Assembly: GCF_030269485.1 (NCBI RefSeq)
Contig: NZ_BSTL01000004.1
Coordinates: 124,001 to 188,000 of the forward strand
From: Actinoplanes sp. NBRC 103695
GTDB lineage: Bacteria > Actinomycetota > Actinomycetes > Mycobacteriales > Micromonosporaceae
Reading direction: 5' to 3'
Length of the DNA stretch: 64,000 nucleotides
The translations under genes were made by a program, and so were the position numbers. Shown in pieces: positions 33,655 to 42,672 of the stretch; position 1 is the first letter of the stretch; each line of letters begins with the position of its first letter. A model generated the notes under the pieces. The model was given only the letters and a program-made list of their open reading frames with translations. It was not told where the DNA came from and did not search any database.

Positions 33655-35265
33655 ATGGATGCCATCGATTCCGTCGCCGGTAACCGGCAGCGGGTGGTCG
33701 GCTTCGCCGACGTCGTCCGGATCCCGCTGCGCCGCTGGCGTACCGTGCTGGCCGTCACCGGCCTGGTCCTCCTGGCGGTGGCCGGGTACCTGTTCCTGCT
33801 CCCGGCCACCTACCGGGGCACCGCCGTGGTCGTGCTGCGCCCGGTGGTGACCGACCCGTTCACCCTGCCGTCCAGCGGGGCCGACCGGGCCATCAACATG
33901 ACCGCCGAGACCGGCGTCGCGACCGGCAACGACGTCGTCGACGCCACCTCGCGGGCGCTGAGCCGCGACCCGGACGACGTGCGGGACGCGCTCAGCGTCG
34001 AGGTGCCCACCGGCGGCGCGGTGCTGCGGTTCGACTACTCCGACGACAGTGAGGCGCGCGCGGCGGCGGGGGCGAACACGGCCGCGCAGACCTACCTGAG
34101 CGTGCGTGAGGCGATCTACCAGAAGCAGCGGGAGGCGCTGCTGGTCTCCTACGACAGCACCCTGCGGCAGCTCACCGACCAGCGGAAGGCGGCGCAGAAG
34201 GGCATTCCGAAGGACACCGAGGACTCCGGCGGCATCGATCCGCAGGTCCAGGCCGCGCTGGACCAGGTCGCCGCGCTGAACGACCAGATCGCCCAGCAGG
34301 CCAACCAGAAGGCGAAGATCGCCTCGGCAGACCTGAGCCCGGGCGCGATCACCGCGTCGGCCCGCGCGCCGCTCCCGTCCAGCCACGACGCCTGGCTGCT
34401 CTACCTGTTCGCCGGGGTGCTCGGCGGCATGCTGCTGGGCACCGTCGCGGCGCACGGGCGGGAGGCGCTGGACCGCCGCGTCCGCTCGCTCGACCAGGCC
34501 GCCGACCTGATCGGCACCCCGGCGCTCGGTGCGGTGCGCGCGCCCGGCCGGCACACCGCGGACGCCGCCGCCGCGGACGCCCGCTACGTGTCGCTGGCCC
34601 TGCTCAAGTGGATCGAGACGCACCCCGGCCGCCCGGTGGTCATGCTCTCCGGCCGGGACGACGAGGGCCGGTCCGCGGTGTCGGTGAACGTGGCCGTGGC
34701 GATCGCCGAGTCCGGCCAGGACGTCTGGCTGGTCGCGGCGCCGGAGCTTCACGACGGGATCCGTACGGTGCTCTTCGCCGCGCAGAAACGGACCCCGCCG
34801 CGTGCCCGCGTGCTGCGGCCCGGCGAGATGCAGCGGCACAACGGCTCCCCGGCGCCGGGCGTGACCGTGCTGCCCGCCGTGCCCGGCCCGCCGGCGGCGG
34901 ACGACCCGGAGACGACCCTGGTCATCGAGCACACCGCGGGTCAGGCGGTCCTCGCGCCGCCCCGGCCGTACATGCCGGCGATGGGCGAGGGGGATGGTCG
35001 CCGGCCCCTGGTGGTGGCGATCGGCGGGGGCGTGGTGCGGCTGGTGGCGCTGGGCGAGCAGCCGATGGCCGGTGTCGCGGTGATCGACGCTCCCCCGTCC
35101 GATGTGGATGAGCGCGGCGTACGCGCGGCGCAGTACGGCGTGGCCGTACTCGTGGTGGCCCGCGACAGCACCCGCAACCGCGACCTGACCCGGCTGGTCG
35201 ACCGGCTCCGCTCGGCCGGCGCGCAGACCGCCGGGTTCGTGCTTACCGGCGGCAAGGGTGCCTGA
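33655..35265 (+). CDS. Wzz-like chain-length protein with degenerate kinase-like domain
   Basis: A 536-residue protein of the polysaccharide co-polymerase type. An N-terminal cytoplasmic start and helix (RTVLAVTGLVLLAVAGYLFLL) lead into a Wzz domain (YRGTAVVVLRPV), a coiled-coil region around 170-240 and a second helix (WLLYLFAGVLGGMLLGTVA). The cytoplasmic C-terminus resembles a BY-kinase fold, but where a Walker A GEGKST is expected it reads RDDEGRSAVSVNVAVAIA, with Arg in place of the Lys, and no Tyr cluster is present. It probably sets chain length without kinase activity. ATG 33655 has AGGGGAG upstream. Confidence 0.8.
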   Translation: MDAIDSVAGNRQRVVGFADVVRIPLRRWRTVLAVTGLVLLAVAGYLFLLPATYRGTAVVVLRPVVTDPFTLPSSGADRAINMTAETGVATGNDVVDATSRALSRDPDDVRDALSVEVPTGGAVLRFDYSDDSEARAAAGANTAAQTYLSVREAIYQKQREALLVSYDSTLRQLTDQRKAAQKGIPKDTEDSGGIDPQVQAALDQVAALNDQIAQQANQKAKIASADLSPGAITASARAPLPSSHDAWLLYLFAGVLGGMLLGTVAAHGREALDRRVRSLDQAADLIGTPALGAVRAPGRHTADAAAADARYVSLALLKWIETHPGRPVVMLSGRDDEGRSAVSVNVAVAIAESGQDVWLVAAPELHDGIRTVLFAAQKRTPPRARVLRPGEMQRHNGSPAPGVTVLPAVPGPPAADDPETTLVIEHTAGQAVLAPPRPYMPAMGEGDGRRPLVVAIGGGVVRLVALGEQPMAGVAVIDAPPSDVDERGVRAAQYGVAVLVVARDSTRNRDLTRLVDRLRSAGAQTAGFVLTGGKGA

Positions 35266-36169
35266 TCTGCCGCCCATCAGTGTCGTGGTCGCCACCCGCG
35301 ACCGTCCCGGCCTGCTGGAACGTGCGGTCGCGAGCATCCTCGCCCAGGACTACGCCGGCGAGATCGAGTGCCTGGTCGTCTACGACCACGTGCCGATCCG
35401 CGAGTTCGACGTGCCCGTCGGGCCCGGCCGCAAGCTGCGCTTCCTGCACAACTCGCGGACCCGCGGGCTGCCCGGCGGCCGGAACAGCGGCGTCGAGGCG
35501 GCCTCCGGCGAGCTGCTCGCCTTCTGCGACGACGACGACCGCTGGCTCCCGGGGAAGCTGACCCGTCAGGTCGAACTCCTGCTGAGCACCGGTCAAGGCG
35601 CTGTCAGCTGCGGTCTGCACCTGAAGGGCCCCGGCATCGACCGGGAACGCGCGCTGGACCGTGACCGGGTCACCTTCGAGGAGTTCCTCGCCGACCGGGT
35701 GATGGAGGTGCACTCCAGCACCATGCTGGTCCGGGCGGACGTCTTCGCCGCGGCGGGCCCGGTGGACGAGGAGATCCCCGGCGGCTACAGCGAGGACTAC
35801 GAGTGGCTGCTGCGGCTCACCCGGCACACCGACGTGGCGATCGTCCGCGAGGCCCTGGTGGTCGTCGACTGGCACGGCGGCTCGTTCTACTTCGCCCGGT
35901 GGCAGACCATCGTCGACGCCCAGCGTTACCTGCTCCGCAAGCATCCCGAACTGGCACGCAGCCGCACCGGCACGGCCCGCGTCCGGGGTCAGATCGCGTT
36001 CGCGCTGGCCTCCGGCGGCCGCCGCGTCGAGGCGGTCCGCGAGCTCGCCGCGGTCCTGCGGCTCAACCCGGCGGAGAAACGGACCCTGGTGATCGTCCCG
36101 GTGATCCTCGGCCTGCTCTCCGGGGAGCGGGTCCTGCGGATGGCGCAGAAGCGTGGCAAGGGAATCTAG
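35258..36169 (+). CDS. Family 2 glycosyltransferase
   Basis: A 303-residue GT-A enzyme. It begins PPISVVVATRDRPGLLERAVASILAQ and carries the DXD-type metal/nucleotide motif in FCDDDDRWLPGKL and an acceptor-side EDYEWLLRLTRH. A C-terminal helical stretch could contact the membrane. GTG 35258 lies inside the end of the Wzz-like gene (8-base overlap). It adds a sugar to the repeat unit of the polymer; donor and linkage unknown. Confidence 0.9.
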   Translation: MPDLPPISVVVATRDRPGLLERAVASILAQDYAGEIECLVVYDHVPIREFDVPVGPGRKLRFLHNSRTRGLPGGRNSGVEAASGELLAFCDDDDRWLPGKLTRQVELLLSTGQGAVSCGLHLKGPGIDRERALDRDRVTFEEFLADRVMEVHSSTMLVRADVFAAAGPVDEEIPGGYSEDYEWLLRLTRHTDVAIVREALVVVDWHGGSFYFARWQTIVDAQRYLLRKHPELARSRTGTARVRGQIAFALASGGRRVEAVRELAAVLRLNPAEKRTLVIVPVILGLLSGERVLRMAQKRGKGI

Positions 36170-37448
36170 GCCGGTGGCCGCGCCCGCGGTCACCGCCGCC
36201 TGGGAGGTGCGCACCCCCGACCTGCCGGTGTGGCCGCTGTACGGGATGTTCGCGCTGATCCCGCTCTGGTGGGCGCTCGGCGTCTGGTACTTCGTCTGGC
36301 CGTTCTTCGCCCTGGTCCTGTTCGTCCTGATGGCCACCCGCGGCCGGATCCGCCGCCCGGCCGGCACCACGCTCTGGCTGGCCTTCCTCATCCTGGTGGC
36401 GATCAGCGCGGTCGGGTTGCACGAGGCGACCGTGGCGGCGGTCTTCGCGCTGCGCGCGGGACACGTGCTCACCGGCTTCCTGGCCGGCGTCTACGTCTAC
36501 AACCTGGCCCGCGACGGCGTGCCGTGGACCCGGATCGCCGCGCCGCTGATCCTCTTCTGGTTCGCCCTGATCGCCCTGGGCTGGTTCGGCGTGGTGGCGC
36601 CCACGTTCCACACGCCCAGCCCGTTCGCGCTGCTGCTGCCCGGCAACCTCGTGTCCGAGCGGTACGTCTCCGCGCTCACGACCCTGTCGGCGACCGAGTT
36701 CAACCCGCTCAGCCAGAACCCGATCTACCGGCCGACCGCTCCGTACCCGTACACCAACAACTGGGGCACGGCGTACTGCTTCCTCGTACCCATCGTCCTG
36801 GCCTGTCTGACCGCGGTCCGCCGAAGGTGGATCCGCGTCGCGCTGATCGTCTCGCTGCCGCTGTCGATCGTCCCCGCCTTCCTCACGCTCAACCGCGGCA
36901 TGTTCCTCGGGCTCGGCGCCGGCGTGCTCTACCTGCTCGGCCGGGAGATCGTCCGCGGGCGGGTGCGGCTGCTGCTGCCGGTCGCGGGCATCGCGCTGAT
37001 CGGCTGGATCGTCACCCTGTTCATCCCGGTGATCGACCTGATCAGCAACCGCACGTCGACCACCGACACCACCCGGGACCGCTTCGACATCTACGCGCAG
37101 ACGTGGGCGGCGGTGCTCCGGTCGCCGCTGGTCGGGTACGGCCAGCCGTCGACCGTGGACACCACGTTCGCCGCTGAGCCGCTGGGCACCCAGGGCATGA
37201 TCTGGCAGCTGCTGTACAGCCACGGCATCCCGGCCACGATCGTCTTCTACCTGATCTTCGTGGTCGTCGCCCGGCGGACCTCCGTCGCCGTCACGCGCAC
37301 CGGGCTGTGGCTGAGCGCGCTGCCGGTCATCGCGGTGGTGATCACGCCGTTCTACGCGTTCATCGACCCGAACATGGCGGTGCTGTGCTGCGGGATCGGG
37401 CTGGGACTGGCCGCCGTGGACGGGCCGGTCAACCGGGGCACGCGGTGA
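36153..37448 (+). CDS. O-antigen ligase/polymerase-like (Wzy) membrane protein
   Basis: A 431-residue integral membrane protein with about ten to twelve helices. A large extracytoplasmic loop precedes LTLNRGMFLGLGAGVLYLL, and the segment STTDTTRDRFDIYAQTWAAVLRSPLVGYGQ matches the O-antigen ligase/Wzy family's conserved loop. It would polymerise lipid-linked repeat units. GTG 36153 overlaps the GT2 gene by 17 bases; GTG 36174 is an alternative. It overlaps the flippase gene as GTGA. Confidence 0.87.
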   Translation: MARESRPVAAPAVTAAWEVRTPDLPVWPLYGMFALIPLWWALGVWYFVWPFFALVLFVLMATRGRIRRPAGTTLWLAFLILVAISAVGLHEATVAAVFALRAGHVLTGFLAGVYVYNLARDGVPWTRIAAPLILFWFALIALGWFGVVAPTFHTPSPFALLLPGNLVSERYVSALTTLSATEFNPLSQNPIYRPTAPYPYTNNWGTAYCFLVPIVLACLTAVRRRWIRVALIVSLPLSIVPAFLTLNRGMFLGLGAGVLYLLGREIVRGRVRLLLPVAGIALIGWIVTLFIPVIDLISNRTSTTDTTRDRFDIYAQTWAAVLRSPLVGYGQPSTVDTTFAAEPLGTQGMIWQLLYSHGIPATIVFYLIFVVVARRTSVAVTRTGLWLSALPVIAVVITPFYAFIDPNMAVLCCGIGLGLAAVDGPVNRGTR

Positions 37449-38944
37449 CCGCGGCGCTGCGGGCGCCGGGGAGGAGCGGCGCGATCGGGCTGGTGGGCGC
37501 GGCGGTCAACGGCGCGTTCGGGTTCGTGCTCACCACGGTGCTGACCCGGGTGTACGGGGCGGACGGCGCCGGGGTGCTGTTCAGCGTGATCGGGGTGGTC
37601 ACGATCGCCGGGGCGGTGTGCTGCCTGGGCGCGGACACGGCGTTGATGTGGGCACTGCCACGTCTGCGCCCTGTGGATAACCAGGCAGAACCGTCACATT
37701 CCCGAGCTACATTGACGCCCACCCAGTGCCGGGGCGGGGGAGGGGGCGGCGCGCGAAACAAGTTTGAAAATGTTGACGCGAGTCAGCTCATGACCGTGGC
37801 CCTGCTCCCCGGCGCCGCCCTGGCGATCCTGGTCGCGGCCGCAGGCACAGCCGCGGCCACCCCGATCGCCCATGCGCTGAATGTGAACGATCCGACCCTC
37901 CTGCGGCTGGCCTTCGGCGGCGTCCCGCTCATCGTCGCCGCCACGATCCTGCTGGCCGCGGTCCGCGCCACCCGCCCGATCCACGTCTACGCCGGCATCC
38001 AGTTCGTCCTGGTCCCGATCCTGCGCCCACTCCTGCTGCTACTGGCCGGCGGCTCACTGCTGCTCGGCCTGACCTCTTGGCTCCTCCCGATCACGGCGGC
38101 GTTGCTGATCGCGTTCGCCCTGGCCCCGCGGCCGGGCCGTCACCCGGCGGGCTGGCGCCCGTTCTGGTCCTACGCCCTGCCCCGGGCCGTCTCGGTGGCC
38201 GTGGACGCCAGCAGCATGTGGATAGGCGTCCTCCTGACCGGCGCGCTGGCGGGCCAGACCGAGGCGGGCCTGTTCGCCGCCGCGGGCCGCTACGCGCTGG
38301 CCGGCCTGCTCATCATGCAGGGCCTCCGCGTGGCGATGGCGCCACAGTTGTCCAAGCTGCTCGGCGACGACAGGAGGGATGAGGCCGCCACCCTCTACCG
38401 CCGCACCACCTTGACGATCGTTGCGCTCTCCTTCCCGGCGTACCTCATGCTCGGGATCTTCGCTCCGGCCTTTCTCTCCCTGTTCGGCCCGGAGTTCGCC
38501 GAGGCGGCCGCCCCGCTCGCCGTCCTGTGCGTCGCGATGCTGGTCAACGTCGGCGTCGGCCTGGTGCAGACGGTCCTGCTGATGAGCGGCAGGAGCCGGG
38601 GCCACCTGTACGCCACCCTGCTCGGCCTCGCCCTCAACGTGGTGGCCTGCCCGCTGCTGATCCCCCGGTGGGGCGCGCTGGGCGCCGCGTTCGCCTGGTC
38701 GCTGGGCATCGTCGCCGAGAACCTGCTGGCCGCGCGGCTGGCCCGCCGTGCTTTGCGCCGGCCGCTATCCTCACGTCCACTGTGGCTGACGGCGGCCGGT
38801 GCGACGGCGGTCACCGTCCTGGCAGCGGCGGCGGGCGTCGCGACGGGCGGGCGTAACCTGCCCGGGCTGGCGGTCGCCCTGGCGGTGTTCCTGCCGATCG
38901 GTCTGGCAGCCGCCGTGAGAAGCCGTAAAAAGGGGAGACAGTGA
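37445..38944 (+). CDS. Wzx-like polysaccharide flippase with unusual internal insert
   Basis: A 499-residue MATE/MOP-type membrane protein with about 12-14 helices (IGLVGAAVNGAFGFVLTTVLTRVYGADGAGV; FSYALPR-like region near 240). It would flip lipid-linked repeat units. It starts at GTG 37445 in a GTGA overlap. Residues 76-114 (37670-37786), between the second and third helices, are unlike the rest: hydrophilic, with a run of six Gly and Asn/Lys/Phe codons of lower GC content. The helices on both sides are normal, so the insert appears tolerated in a loop. Confidence 0.85.
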   Translation: MTAALRAPGRSGAIGLVGAAVNGAFGFVLTTVLTRVYGADGAGVLFSVIGVVTIAGAVCCLGADTALMWALPRLRPVDNQAEPSHSRATLTPTQCRGGGGGGARNKFENVDASQLMTVALLPGAALAILVAAAGTAAATPIAHALNVNDPTLLRLAFGGVPLIVAATILLAAVRATRPIHVYAGIQFVLVPILRPLLLLLAGGSLLLGLTSWLLPITAALLIAFALAPRPGRHPAGWRPFWSYALPRAVSVAVDASSMWIGVLLTGALAGQTEAGLFAAAGRYALAGLLIMQGLRVAMAPQLSKLLGDDRRDEAATLYRRTTLTIVALSFPAYLMLGIFAPAFLSLFGPEFAEAAAPLAVLCVAMLVNVGVGLVQTVLLMSGRSRGHLYATLLGLALNVVACPLLIPRWGALGAAFAWSLGIVAENLLAARLARRALRRPLSSRPLWLTAAGATAVTVLAAAAGVATGGRNLPGLAVALAVFLPIGLAAAVRSRKKGRQ

Positions 38945-39828
38945 CGGTCCGGGACCTGATCAAGGGTGTCGCGCCGAGGCAGGCGCGCGAGCATCTCCGC
39001 GGCGCGCTGGTCCGGTACGGCGAACGCACCAGCGATCAGCGCCCGCTGCCCGACTTCCTGATCATCGGCACCAAGCGCGGCGGCACCACGTCCCTGTGGC
39101 GCTACCTCGTCCAGCATCCCCTGGTCCCGCGCCTCTTCCCGGCCTGGAACACCAAGACCACGCACTACTTCGAGGAGAATTACCACCGCGGCGAGGCGTG
39201 GTTCAGGTCGCATTTCCCGACGGCGAGGCACCGGGCGGCCCTGGAACGCCGGCACGGCTCGCCGCCCAAGGCGGGTGAGGCCGCGCCGCTCTACATGTTC
39301 CACCCGCTCGCGGCCTCCCGGGCAGCGCATCTGATGCCCCGGGCCCGCATCGTGGTCCTGCTCCGCGACCCGGTCGAGCGCGCCTACTCGCACTGGAAGG
39401 AGCGCCGCGGCGAGGGCGTCGAGCCGCTGTCCTTCGCCGACGCTCTCGCGGCCGAGGAGCAGCGCGTCGCCGGCGAACGAGCCAAGATGATCGTCGACCC
39501 GCACTACTTCTCCCAACCTTTCGACTGGTACGCCTACCGTGAGCGCGGCGTCTACCTGGACCACCTCTACCCGTGGCTGGACAGGTTCGACGAGTCGCAG
39601 TTCCTCCTGCTCCCCAGCGAGTCCCTCTACGCCGACCCCGCCGCCACGTACGCCCGCGTCCTCGCCTTCCTCGGCCTGCCGCCGCTCGTCCTGCCCCGCT
39701 ACGAGGTGCACAACGACCGCCCGGGCGCGGACATGGACCCGGCGGTCCGGGCGGAGCTGTCCGCGTTCTACGCCCCGCACAACGCGGCCCTGGCAGCGCA
39801 CCTGCGGATGACCTTCGACTGGTCCTGA
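38941..39828 (+). CDS. Sulfotransferase of the polysaccharide cluster
   Basis: A 295-residue PAPS-dependent sulfotransferase. The 5'-phosphosulfate loop is FLIIGTKRGGTTSLWRYL (43-60) and the 3'-phosphate site is ARIVVLLRDPVERAYSHW near 135-152. ENYHRGEAWFRSHFP resembles carbohydrate sulfotransferases of the heparan N-deacetylase/sulfotransferase type. It starts at GTG 38941 in a GTGA overlap with the flippase, so it is co-translated with polymer export genes. Likely it sulfates the polysaccharide or its intermediate. Confidence 0.9.
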   Translation: MTVRDLIKGVAPRQAREHLRGALVRYGERTSDQRPLPDFLIIGTKRGGTTSLWRYLVQHPLVPRLFPAWNTKTTHYFEENYHRGEAWFRSHFPTARHRAALERRHGSPPKAGEAAPLYMFHPLAASRAAHLMPRARIVVLLRDPVERAYSHWKERRGEGVEPLSFADALAAEEQRVAGERAKMIVDPHYFSQPFDWYAYRERGVYLDHLYPWLDRFDESQFLLLPSESLYADPAATYARVLAFLGLPPLVLPRYEVHNDRPGADMDPAVRAELSAFYAPHNAALAAHLRMTFDWS

Positions 39829-39863
39829 CCTCAGTTCCGCGGACGGCGGCCGATCAGGAGGGC

Positions 39864-41324
39864 GTGACGCGGCGACTCTGGGTGTGCTGGATGGTCCTGT
39901 CGGTCGTTCTGACCGTGGTGCGCGCGCTGGTGCCCCAGCAGTCCACGGCCGCCACCCTGATCACCGGCGGCTCGGCGGTGCTCACCTGCATCGCGATCGT
40001 CATCGGGCTGGTCCTGAACCGCCCGCCGAGCAGGCTGCCGTTCCTCCTGGTGCTCGGCGCCACCCTGTCCGGCCTGATCGGCAACCTGATCCTGGCCTAC
40101 CACCTCAGCCAGGGTGTGGTCCCGTACCCGTCGTCGTCGGACATCTTCTGGCTGCTCAACTACCCGCTGCTGGCGATCGGTCTGATGATGCTGATCCGCG
40201 GCCTGTCGTGGCGGCAGGACCGGGCCGGCATCCTGGACACGCTGATCGTCACGGTCGGCCTCGGGCTCGGCATCTGGCTGCTGTTCCTGCAGGATCTGGT
40301 CCAGTTCGACGGCATCCCGGCGGCGACCCGGCTGGTCACCGTCGCGTACCCGCTGGCCGATCTGATGATCCTGGCCGCCTTCATCCGGTTCTTCACCTCG
40401 GCGGCCCGGCGTACCGCCATCTTCTGGCAGCTCACCGCCTCGCTGCTGACGCTCGGCGTGGCCCACATCGCGTGGGTGTGGCAGAACATCCACGGCATCT
40501 ACAACGACAGCGCCTCACCCGTCTTCGTGCTGAGCGGCCTGCTCATCGGCGGCGCCGTGCTGCACCCTTCGATGGCGACCTTCGGCGGAGGCTCGGTCGC
40601 CCATACCGGCGAGGTCACCCGGACGCGGGTGCTGCTGATCGGCTCGGGTTGCCTGCTCAGCCCGGTCCTGCTGATCGTCGACGGCGTGCTGAGCGACGGC
40701 AAGGCCGACTGGCTGGCCGCGTCGATCTGCTGCGTCGCGGTCTTCGGCCTGGTGATCGGCCGAATGGTCGAGCTGATCCGCACGGTCCAGGACCAGGCCA
40801 CCCAGCTCGAGGCGATGGCGTACCTGGACGCGCTCACCGGCATCCCCAACCGCCGTGCCTGGGACATGGAGCTGCAACGCCGCCTGGCCGGCGCCCGCCG
40901 CCAGGGCCGCACCCTGCTGGTCGGCCTGATCGACCTCGATCATTTCAAGTGGTACAACGACGAGCACGGCCACCCGAAGGGCGACGAGCTGCTGCGCGGC
41001 GCCGCGCTCGCCTGGCGCGGCCAGCTGCGCACCGAGGACCTGATCGCCCGGTACGGCGGCGAGGAGTTCGGCCTGATCCTGACGTGCCGGCTCAGCGACG
41101 TCGACGGCGTCATGGAACGCCTGCGCCGGGTCACGCCGGACGGTCAGGCGTTCTCGGCCGGCCTCGCCCAGTGGACCGGCGTCGAGACGGCCGAGCAACT
41201 GGTCGCCCGCGCCGACGCCGCCCTCTACTCCGCCAAACGCGCGGGCCGGGACCGCACCGCGGTCAGCGCCGACCCGCACCTGGCGGACGTGAGCTTCAGC
41301 GGCGTCACAAGTTCTTCTCAGTGA
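39864..41324 (+). CDS. Membrane diguanylate cyclase (GGDEF)
   Basis: A 486-residue protein with nine or so hydrophobic helices in residues 1-300 and a C-terminal GGDEF domain that makes c-di-GMP. The active-site motif is RYGGEEFGLI, and five residues before GGEEF sits an RTED inhibitory I-site, so product feedback is expected. The substrate-binding segments DALTGIPNRRAWD and DLDHFKWYNDEHGH are intact. GTG 39864 follows CAGGAGGGC. It lies 35 bp after the sulfotransferase in the same direction, suggesting c-di-GMP control of polymer production. Its 3' end overlaps the convergent lipoprotein gene by 20 bp. Confidence 0.9.
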   Translation: MTRRLWVCWMVLSVVLTVVRALVPQQSTAATLITGGSAVLTCIAIVIGLVLNRPPSRLPFLLVLGATLSGLIGNLILAYHLSQGVVPYPSSSDIFWLLNYPLLAIGLMMLIRGLSWRQDRAGILDTLIVTVGLGLGIWLLFLQDLVQFDGIPAATRLVTVAYPLADLMILAAFIRFFTSAARRTAIFWQLTASLLTLGVAHIAWVWQNIHGIYNDSASPVFVLSGLLIGGAVLHPSMATFGGGSVAHTGEVTRTRVLLIGSGCLLSPVLLIVDGVLSDGKADWLAASICCVAVFGLVIGRMVELIRTVQDQATQLEAMAYLDALTGIPNRRAWDMELQRRLAGARRQGRTLLVGLIDLDHFKWYNDEHGHPKGDELLRGAALAWRGQLRTEDLIARYGGEEFGLILTCRLSDVDGVMERLRRVTPDGQAFSAGLAQWTGVETAEQLVARADAALYSAKRAGRDRTAVSADPHLADVSFSGVTSSSQ

Positions 41325-41907
41325 TGTTCTCTCGCGAGAACTCGTCGCCGTCCCAGACGTAGGTCTGGGTGATCCGCAGGTCCGGGCAGCAGGTCGGCGC
41401 CTGCCCGCTGAGGGCGTCCGAGGTGACCGTGACCTTGTCCCCGCCGATCTTCACCCGGGCGCTGGTCAGGTCCTGGTCCTTCCCGATCTGCACCAGCGAC
41501 GTCGGCCGTTCGCCGGCGTCGGCCCCGTCGTAGACGAACACGTACGCGTGGTCGGCCCCGCTGCGCACGAAGCAGGACCCCGCGACAACGGCCTCCGTAC
41601 GCCCGTCCCCGGTCAGGTCGGTCCGCTGCGTGCTGAACACGACGGCCTTCCCTTTCGACTCCGGCACATCAGTGCACCCGAGCTCCCGGAACAGAACCTC
41701 CCGAAAGTCCACGCCGTCCCAGCTGTCCGTTCCGCCCCCGGAGCCCTTCGCCGGCGCCGACGTGGGCGCCGCGCTCGGCGACGAGGTGGCGGCAGGCGGC
41801 GCGACCGAGGGAGCAGACGGCAAGGCGGCCGGGCCGGCGGGCTTCGCACATCCCACCAGAGCCGAGGCGGCAACGACCAAGATGACCGTCTTGCGAACGT
41901 ACGACAT
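41305..41907 (-). CDS. Lipoprotein of unknown function
   Basis: A 200-residue lipoprotein: MSYVRKTVILVVAASALVGC gives a signal with lipobox ALVGC. A Pro/Ala/Ser-rich linker runs to about residue 60. The folded part contains TDLTGDGRTEAVVAGSCFVRSG, resembling FG-GAP/VCBS-like calcium-site repeats, then a Cys-Cys pair (APTCCPDLRITQTYVWDG). No enzyme motif. It is convergent with the diguanylate cyclase, overlapping by 20 bp at the 3' ends. Confidence 0.72.
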   Translation of the reverse strand: MSYVRKTVILVVAASALVGCAKPAGPAALPSAPSVAPPAATSSPSAAPTSAPAKGSGGGTDSWDGVDFREVLFRELGCTDVPESKGKAVVFSTQRTDLTGDGRTEAVVAGSCFVRSGADHAYVFVYDGADAGERPTSLVQIGKDQDLTSARVKIGGDKVTVTSDALSGQAPTCCPDLRITQTYVWDGDEFSRENITEKNL

Positions 41908-41985
41908 GCCTGTCTCCCCATGTTGTGTCGAGGAGTCCAGTCTGGGATCGGCGGCCGCCGCCGTGCTCCCGTGATCGTGCCAGGG

Positions 41986-42663
41986 TCAGGACGTCAGGTA
42001 GGAGGCGAAACGGGTCGGGCGGCGGATCTTGAAGCCCATGGACTCGTAGAGGTGGATCGCCGGGGTGTTGAAGGCCGCCGTGTGCAGGAACGGGACGTCG
42101 CCTCGGGCGCGGATGCCGGCGACCACGGCGTGGACCAGGCGGCGGGCGTAGCCGCGGCCCCGGACCGTGGGGTCGGTGCAGACGGCGCTGATCTCGGTCC
42201 AGCCGGGCGGCCGCAGGCGTTCGCCGGCCATCGCGATCAGCCGGCCCCCCTCGCGGAAGCCCAGGTAGGTGCCCATCTCGACGGTCCGGGGCTCGAACGG
42301 GCCGGGGTCGGTGCGGCCGACCAGCTCGAGGATGTCCGGCACGTCGCCGGGGCCGAGGATCATCGCGTCGGGGTCGGGCGCCGCGCTCACCCCGTCGTCG
42401 ACCATCTGCACCCCGTCGACGCCCTGGTGGAAGGACCATCCGGCGGGGAACGTGTCCGGCGCGCCCATCAACGTGATCTTGCCGCCTGGTCCGGCCAGCT
42501 CGGCGGCGTCCGCCCAGGCCAGCGGGTCGGACATGTCGTCGAGTCCGTGCCACGGTGACATGTCGGCCGGGTAGCGGGCCACCCGGCCGCGGCGTTCCGC
42601 GAGGTGGGCGTGCGGGCCGGTCAGCGAGGCCCAGCCGGGGTTGTCGAGTACGGCGTCATCCAC
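41986..42663 (-). CDS. GNAT-family N-acetyltransferase
   Basis: A 225-residue acetyltransferase. The acetyl-CoA site is visible as EISAVCTDPTVRGRGYARRLVHAVVAGIRARGDVPFLH (the R/QxxGxG/A loop as RGRGYA) followed by the usual NTPAIHLYESMGFKIRR. The N-terminal third is a substrate-specific region. The acceptor is unknown. Ten bp downstream of the APH-like gene on the same strand. Confidence 0.87.
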   Translation of the reverse strand: MDDAVLDNPGWASLTGPHAHLAERRGRVARYPADMSPWHGLDDMSDPLAWADAAELAGPGGKITLMGAPDTFPAGWSFHQGVDGVQMVDDGVSAAPDPDAMILGPGDVPDILELVGRTDPGPFEPRTVEMGTYLGFREGGRLIAMAGERLRPPGWTEISAVCTDPTVRGRGYARRLVHAVVAGIRARGDVPFLHTAAFNTPAIHLYESMGFKIRRPTRFASYLTS

Positions 42664-42672
42664 GCCGCCACG

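Noticed and set aside
37672..37680. A perfect DnaA-box-like TTATCCACA (also at 18901-18909) as part of an origin
   Set aside because: Only two isolated copies in the window, both inside coding genes 19 kb apart, with no cluster, AT-rich element or dnaA/dnaN neighbours.
28347..39828. A lantipeptide, polyketide or NRPS cluster
   Set aside because: No core synthase, LanM/LanB or carrier-protein motifs are present; all genes fit polysaccharide assembly.
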